Source: CAZDKK01 sp964603725
GTDB lineage: Bacteria > Eisenbacteria > RBG-16-71-46 > CAIMUX01 > WJJG01
DNA: 64,000 bases
NCBI GenBank assembly: GCA_964603725.1
Contig: CAZRWW010000005.1
Span: 1 to 64,000 of the forward strand
Direction: 5' to 3'
Positions 59,650 through 64,000 of this stretch are shown piece by piece. Made by a program: the position numbers and the translations under genes. How positions within the stretch are numbered: the stretch's first letter is position 1; each line of letters opens with the position of its first letter. The notes below the pieces were generated by a model, which was not told the origin of the DNA, made no database searches, and saw only the letters and a list, made by a program, of their open reading frames with translations.

Positions 59650-62178
59650 ATGCTGAGGCGCGAGGAGCTGCTGGCCGAGATCGCCCGCGAGGAATCCCGG
59701 CTCGCCGATCTCCGGGCCGAGGCCGAAGCGGCCGGGGCACGGCTGGCGGCGCTGCGCGAGCAGCTCGCCTCCGCGTCTCACGTCCCTGTCGATAGCCCGC
59801 TGAACGCATCCTCCCCCACGGTCGCTGCACCGCTAACCAACGCCGCCAAGGTTGCTCTGTTCCGGTCGCTCTTTCGCGGCCGCGAGGACGTTTTTCCCCG
59901 CCGGTGGGAGAACGAGCAGAGGGGCAGATCTGGCTACTCGCCAGCCTGCGGCAATGAGTGGGCGTGGGGTCTGTGCGAGAAGAGGAAAGGCCCCGGCGCC
60001 GGCCGGCGCGCCACCTGCAGTGATTGCCCCAACCAAGCATTCATCCCGGTCTCGGACGAGGAGGTCGCCAGGCATCTCCGGGGCGATCAGGTCATGGGCG
60101 TGTACCCGCTCCTGCTCGACGAGACGTGCTGGTTCCTCGCTGCCGACTTTGACAAGCAGGCCTGGCAGGAAGACATCGCGGCCTTCGCTGAGACCTGTCG
60201 CCGGCACGGCCTGCCCGTGGCGCTCGAGCGATCCCGGTCGGGCAATGGCGCACACGCCTGGTTCTTCTTCGCAGCGCCGGTACCGGCGGTCGCGGCCCGC
60301 AAGCTCGGCTGCTTTCTCATCACCGAGACCATGTCGCGCCGGCATCAGCTTTCCATGGAGTCCTACGACAGGCTCTTCCCGAACCAGGACACCATGCCCA
60401 AGGGTGGGTTCGGTAACCTGATCGCCTTGCCGCTTCAGCGCAAACCCCGCGCCGCGGGCAACTCGGTGTTCGTCGACGACTCGTTCAGGCCGTGGCCGGA
60501 CCAATGGGCGTTTCTCGCCGGTGTGAGGCGGATCGGCTCAGCCACCGTTCACGCGATCGCCGATGATGCCAGCCGGCGCGGGCATGTGATCGGCGTGCGC
60601 ATGAGCGAGGTGGCGGATGCGGATGAACGGACGCCGTGGAGGAGTCTTCCTTCGGGTCGACCAAGGGCGGTTGCGATCAACGAGCCGTCGCCGCCCGCTG
60701 TCAGGGCCGTGCTCAGCCAGAGACTGTTCATCGAGAAGACCGGCCTTCCGCCGGCCCTGCTCAACCAGCTCATGCGACTTGCGGCATTCCAGAACCCGGA
60801 GTTCTACAAGAAGCAGAACATGCGCCTCTCGACGGCGCTCACGCCTCGGGTGATCGCTTGCGCCGAGGACCTGCGGGAGCACATCGCCCTCCCGCGTGGG
60901 TGCCTCCCCGAAGCCGCGGCGCTGCTCCAAGAGCACGGCGTCAAGCTCTCCATCATCGACGAGCGCGAGGTCGGCACCCCGGTCGACTATGTCTTCCAAG
61001 GAGTACTCACACCGCTCCAGGAGCAGGCCGTCAAGGCTCTGCTCCCCCACGACATCGGGGTGTTCGTCGCGCCGCCGGGGATCGGCAAGACGGTAGTCGG
61101 CACGTACCTCGTCGCCGCCCGCAAGACGAATACGCTCATCCTTGTCCACCGCAAACCGCTCCTGGACCAGTGGATCGCGCAACTTGCGCTGTTTCTCGGC
61201 ATCGAGACCAAGGACATCGGTCAGATCGGCGCGGGCAAGGCCAAGCCCACCGGCCGGCTGGACGTGGCGATGGTGCAGAGCCTGGTGCGCAAGGGCTCTG
61301 TATCCGACCGCGTCGCCGGGTATGGCCAGGTCATCCAAGACGAGTCACACCATTGCCCCGCTGTCAGCTTTGAGCGCGTGCTCGCCGAGGTGAAGGCCAA
61401 GTACGTGGTCGGTCTCACTGCCACACCGCAACGCCGCGATGGACACCAACCCATCCTGAACATGCAGCTCGGTCCAGTGAGGTTCGCAGTTGACGCCAGG
61501 AGTCAAGCCGCGCGGCGGCCCTTCGACCACAAGCTCGTCGTCCGGGAGACGGAGTTCTCGCCGAACCGCCTGCCCGAGGGCGCGGGTGTCCAAGAGCTGT
61601 ATGCGGCGCTTGCTGCCGACCAGCGCCGCAACGACCTGATCTGCGATGACGTGGCTCGTGCGCTCGACGAGAAGCGGTCCCCGATCCTACTCACCGAGCG
61701 GCGGGATCACCTGGAGCACCTCGCCGAGCGACTCCAGAGCTTCACCCAGCATCTGGTCGTGCTCCACGGCGGCATGAAGCCCAGGCAGCGGCGAGAGGTG
61801 ATCGCCAAGCTCGCCGCCATCCCCGACGGCGAGGAGCGGCTGCTCATCGCCACCGGGCGGTACATCGGTGAGGGCTTCGACGACGCGCGCCTCGACACCC
61901 TGTTCCTGGCGTTGCCGGTGTCGTGGAAGGGCACGCTCATCCAGTACACAGGCCGGCTACACCGATTGCACCCCGGCAAGACTGAAGTCCGCATCTACGA
62001 CTATCTGGACCGGGCGGTGCCGATGTTGAGGACGATGTTCGAAAGACGCTTGCGCGGCTACCGCGCGATCGGCTATGCACGGGACGAAGGTTTACTGGAC
62101 CCAGGGGAGGTCGGGGGGGGGTCCGTCGGCGTGCATGGACAGGGAGCCCCGTGCGACCTGCAGGGAGGAGAGTCATGA
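59650..62178 (+). CDS. TOTE-type primase-helicase (AEP primase domain fused to SF2 helicase)
   Basis: 842 residues. A coiled coil lies at 1-40 (LRREELLAEIAREESRLADL). An archaeo-eukaryotic-primase-like domain of the TOTE group follows: CSDCPNQAFIPVSDEEVARH, WFLAADFDKQAW (metal-binding acidic pair), ERSRSGNGAHAWFFFA, and FPNQDTMPKGGFGNLIALPL. The SF2 helicase has motif I APPGIGKTVVG, motif II QDESHHC (DExH form), motif III VVGLTATPQR, motif V/VI ATGRYIGEGFDDA and QYTGRLHRLHPGK. Such fusions belong to the TOTE conflict systems, proposed to act on foreign nucleic acid. A 9-G run near the 3' end (62113-62121) may make the last 25 codons unstable. It overlaps the next gene by 4 bp. Confidence 0.9.
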   Translation: MLRREELLAEIAREESRLADLRAEAEAAGARLAALREQLASASHVPVDSPLNASSPTVAAPLTNAAKVALFRSLFRGREDVFPRRWENEQRGRSGYSPACGNEWAWGLCEKRKGPGAGRRATCSDCPNQAFIPVSDEEVARHLRGDQVMGVYPLLLDETCWFLAADFDKQAWQEDIAAFAETCRRHGLPVALERSRSGNGAHAWFFFAAPVPAVAARKLGCFLITETMSRRHQLSMESYDRLFPNQDTMPKGGFGNLIALPLQRKPRAAGNSVFVDDSFRPWPDQWAFLAGVRRIGSATVHAIADDASRRGHVIGVRMSEVADADERTPWRSLPSGRPRAVAINEPSPPAVRAVLSQRLFIEKTGLPPALLNQLMRLAAFQNPEFYKKQNMRLSTALTPRVIACAEDLREHIALPRGCLPEAAALLQEHGVKLSIIDEREVGTPVDYVFQGVLTPLQEQAVKALLPHDIGVFVAPPGIGKTVVGTYLVAARKTNTLILVHRKPLLDQWIAQLALFLGIETKDIGQIGAGKAKPTGRLDVAMVQSLVRKGSVSDRVAGYGQVIQDESHHCPAVSFERVLAEVKAKYVVGLTATPQRRDGHQPILNMQLGPVRFAVDARSQAARRPFDHKLVVRETEFSPNRLPEGAGVQELYAALAADQRRNDLICDDVARALDEKRSPILLTERRDHLEHLAERLQSFTQHLVVLHGGMKPRQRREVIAKLAAIPDGEERLLIATGRYIGEGFDDARLDTLFLALPVSWKGTLIQYTGRLHRLHPGKTEVRIYDYLDRAVPMLRTMFERRLRGYRAIGYARDEGLLDPGEVGGGSVGVHGQGAPCDLQGGES

Positions 62179-62534
62179 CCGGCAGAAGAGAGCAGCCAAG
62201 ACCGAAGCGCCGCCGAGAGGGTCCAACGGCGGCCAGGTTAGATGAGATGATCGCGGAAGCTACGGTAGACGCCTATGACGAGTCCGAGCAAGTCGTTGGC
62301 TTCTACACCATGCTCGAGGATCATCTCGCGGTGCCTTTCAAAACCGAGGTGCTCCGCGTCGAGGTCACCGTCGAGCGAATCGACATGACTGATGACGATC
62401 AGATCGTCGCGGTTTGCTCCCGAGGGAAGTCGCGACAGCGGGTTCCGATCCTCGACCTTCCGCTGCCGAGTCCCCCGCCGGATGGTGCCGACTGGATCAT
62501 GGCCTATCGGCGCTGGGCCACCGGAGGAAGGTAG
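62175..62534 (+). CDS. Small conserved-looking protein coupled to the primase-helicase
   Basis: 119 residues, acidic, without signal or membrane segments. The body MIAEATVDAYDESEQVVGFY, then TMLEDHLAVPFKTEVLRVEV, then DDQIVAVCSRGKSRQRVPIL and DLPLPSPPPDGADWIMAYRR matches a small protein I recall being widely annotated as 'calcium-binding protein' without firm proof. The basic first 20 residues are specific to this copy. Its ATG overlaps the helicase stop (ATGA), so translation is coupled, suggesting a functional partner. Confidence 0.75.
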   Translation: MTGRREQPRPKRRREGPTAARLDEMIAEATVDAYDESEQVVGFYTMLEDHLAVPFKTEVLRVEVTVERIDMTDDDQIVAVCSRGKSRQRVPILDLPLPSPPPDGADWIMAYRRWATGGR

Positions 62535-62536
62535 GC

Positions 62537-62724
62537 ATGCCGCGCCGGCCAAGCTCTACCAGGTCGCTGCGAAGTACATCCGCCCAGAGCAGTTTCGTCC
62601 CGACAGCGGCAAGTGGACGGAGCCGGACCTGCTTGCGGATGTGAAGGCCTTCGACAGAGCGAGCCGTGCTGGTGAGTACTATGAGATGAGCGTGCTGCAG
62701 GCCCATTCGAGGGGAGTGTTGTGA
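62537..62724 (+). pseudogene. Fragment of a small partner protein, frame broken at the start
   Basis: The frame ending at 62724 codes AKLYQVAAKYIRPEQFRPDS, then GKWTEPDLLADVKAFDRASR and AGEYYEMSVLQAHSRGVL, which reads like a real protein. No start exists in this frame: the only nearby ATG (62537) is in the next frame. An indel at the 5' end is likely. Its stop touches the next gene's ATG. Confidence 0.4.
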
Positions 62725-63464
62725 TGACAGCGGGCAAACCGAGAAGAGCGGGCGCGTCGACCGGAGGGCGCCGGGCCAAGACCAGGGCCAGGACCAAGGC
62801 CAAGACCAGGGCCGGGACCAAGGCCAAGACCAAGGCTAGGGCCAAGGCCACGAGCACGGCCAAGACCATAGCGAAGAGCAAGCCGCGCTCTGCGCGCACT
62901 TTGGACAGGATGGCTCCGAAGGAGTTGGCCACGATCCTACGCGCACTCCTGGCCAAGCACCCCGAGCTTCGCGCCGAGGCCGAGCAGATCGCCGTCGACA
63001 TGATCGCCTCGCCTTCCATCGAGGACGTTGCCGAGGATGTGTACTACGCCGTCACGGACCTCGGTATCGACTCGTTGCACGGGCGCACCGGAAAGCAGCC
63101 TTGGGGCTATGTGAAACCAACCGAGGCTGCCTGGGAGTTACTCGAGGAGGCAGTCGGGGATTTCCTGGCCGACATGAAACGGCGCGCTGAGCTGGGGCTA
63201 TGCGAGGCGGCTGAAGCGATGTGCTGCGGCATCGTACTCGGCTTGCACATGGCGGATTCAGAGGGGCACGATGGCCCGCTCGGTTGGGCTGAGGATTTCC
63301 CCGCCGAGGAAGCCAGTCATGCGGTCGCGGAGTTGATCAGATCGTGTCCCCCGCGGGGCCGCATGGGTACTCGCAAACGCCTCATCGCTGCCCTGGGCCA
63401 GCTTGTGCCGGACTGGAGGGAAATGCTCACGCGAGCCGCGGATAGCGCGATGAAGAGACGCTAA
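62724..63464 (+). CDS. Protein with histone-H1-like basic tail and helical domain, unknown function
   Basis: 246 residues. The first 60 are Lys/Arg/Ala/Thr-rich with repeated KTRA/TKAKTKA units (ARTKAKTRAGTKAKTKARAK), like the C-terminal tails of histone H1 and bacterial HU-type proteins, so DNA or RNA binding is plausible. The rest is a helical domain (DRMAPKELATILRALLAKHP, AVTDLGIDSLHGRTG, LGLCEAAEAMCCGIVLGLHM, AEEASHAVAELIRSCPP). It starts at the ATG overlapping the preceding stop (TGATG), after GAGGGGAGTGTTGTG. It is the last gene of the primase-helicase operon. Confidence 0.78.
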   Translation: MTAGKPRRAGASTGGRRAKTRARTKAKTRAGTKAKTKARAKATSTAKTIAKSKPRSARTLDRMAPKELATILRALLAKHPELRAEAEQIAVDMIASPSIEDVAEDVYYAVTDLGIDSLHGRTGKQPWGYVKPTEAAWELLEEAVGDFLADMKRRAELGLCEAAEAMCCGIVLGLHMADSEGHDGPLGWAEDFPAEEASHAVAELIRSCPPRGRMGTRKRLIAALGQLVPDWREMLTRAADSAMKRR

Positions 63465-63485
63465 GGACCTTGATGCGGTCGCGGC

Positions 63486-64000
63486 CTAGATCCACTCCGC
63501 CGGTGAGCCGACCGAATCCGCCAGCGGTTCGCCTTCTTCGTTGCGCGCGGAAGTAGTGCCGAGGAAGATCCCCTGTGCCATCAGCCGGCGCTCCAGCCAT
63601 GGCTGGCAGCTTGGATCCAGGAGCTCCAGCGTCGTGGCATCCAGGCGCCGCGCCTTGCGGCCCGCCAGGGCGGCGACCTGGTTGGCGGTCTCCGCATCGG
63701 GACAACTGAGAATGACCGCCGCGCGCCGGGTCACGCGCCGGCAGCGGCTGAACCAGCCGCGGATCTCGGCCACAACGTTCTCGGGCAGCTCATTGGAGGA
63801 AACGTGCCTCAGGGCCGCCAGCACATCGTCGGCCGCGATCCCTGCCCGCGCCGCCCCGAGGATCGACTGCCTGGTGATCTGGAAGAGCGTACCGACACCG
63901 CGTCCGCGCCGTTCGGCGAAGCGTGCGATCGCTGCCTCGATCGCCGGCGCAGCGGACAGGAACACCACGTCGAAATTCGGCTGGACCACGATGCGGCCCT
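63486..64000 (-). CDS. Helicase-associated (XPB/Ssl2 N-terminal-like) protein, C-terminal part
   Basis: The frame is open through the right edge, so the N-terminus lies outside. The visible 171 residues begin RIVVQPNFDVVFLSAAPAIE, then IARFAERRGRGVGTLFQITR, then SILGAARAGIAADDVLAALR and LPENVVAEIRGWFSRC, the Helicase_C_3/XPB-Ssl2-like pattern (LVVQPDF...; ...YRLT..SL..AL..G....E.L..L......LP.NV...I..W). The C-terminal stretch has ARRLDATTLELLDPSCQPWL. It converges with the histone-tail-like gene. Confidence 0.82.
   Translation of the reverse strand, partial: GRIVVQPNFDVVFLSAAPAIEAAIARFAERRGRGVGTLFQITRQSILGAARAGIAADDVLAALRHVSSNELPENVVAEIRGWFSRCRRVTRRAAVILSCPDAETANQVAALAGRKARRLDATTLELLDPSCQPWLERRLMAQGIFLGTTSARNEEGEPLADSVGSPAEWI

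Noticed and set aside
1..64000. tRNA, rRNA genes and CRISPR arrays
   Set aside because: I looked for T-loop/acceptor patterns, rRNA-like conserved blocks and regularly spaced repeats and found none; the tandem repeats present (26 bp at 9.5 kb, 18 bp at 36.7 kb) have no spacers.

Overview
The window is a GC-rich (roughly 70 % by eye), bacterial, metagenome-style scaffold: it contains one 100-N join (9534-9633) and both ends cut through genes. At least five proteins end in an FlgD-like Ig fold of about 80 residues (pattern NPF.., then WDGRD..G....GVYFY, then a final basic or hydrophobic tail), and many others are secreted beta-propellers, lipoproteins and proteases. This secretome style is typical of FCB-group candidate phyla such as Eiseniibacteriota (Candidatus Eisenbacteria). 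That placement is inference; no rRNA or other marker gene is present.

Layout. 1-6.5 kb: end of a surface protein, galactokinase, a GT39-type membrane glycosyltransferase, a small Cys-rich exported protein and an EamA transporter. 6.6-9.4 kb: ECF sigma factor, anti-sigma factor with HEAT-like repeats, and a DUF4097 protein in one operon. 9.4-11.9 kb: a scaffold gap inside a 26-bp tandem array, then a large secreted protein whose frame is broken by a single in-frame UGA followed by a hairpin resembling a bacterial SECIS element. 12.0-22.7 kb: an envelope cluster of lipoprotein, three consecutive CsgG/LpoB-like proteins, an outer-membrane barrel protein and a lipoprotein with 11 Cys-rich repeats. 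22.7-24.9 kb: an operon of membrane protein, winged-helix regulator and beta-propeller, with a clear promoter and operator-like palindromes. 25.4 kb: a PEP-CTERM gene remnant. 26.0-38.3 kb: a periplasmic TPR-CHAT protease, a Ser/Thr kinase and a second ECF-like sigma factor, then a subtilisin, an FlgD-domain protein, a tail-fibre-like protein and a C10 cysteine protease.

38.3-51 kb: small exported and PH-like proteins, a repeat-propeller surface protein with a 15-G tract upstream, then a four-gene operon that reads as TssK-like, TssL/DotU-like, TssM/IcmF-like GTPase and GAP1-N-like protein, with no sheath, Hcp, VgrG or ClpV gene nearby. I regard this as the most interesting system in the window. 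Two propeller proteins follow, converging on a strong hairpin.

51-64 kb: a SEC-C protein, an unknown protein, then an eroded defence island: an orphan nucleotidyltransferase, a broken DUF1016 nuclease, a C-terminal fragment of an anti-phage-type DUF499 ATPase (a scrap of which recurs 1.5 kb away), an intact AlbA_2/HATPase regulator-like protein, an intact TOTE-type primase-helicase with a small overlapping partner, a histone-tail-like protein, and the end of a helicase-associated (XPB-like) protein. All names come from reading motifs in the translations; no database search was possible.
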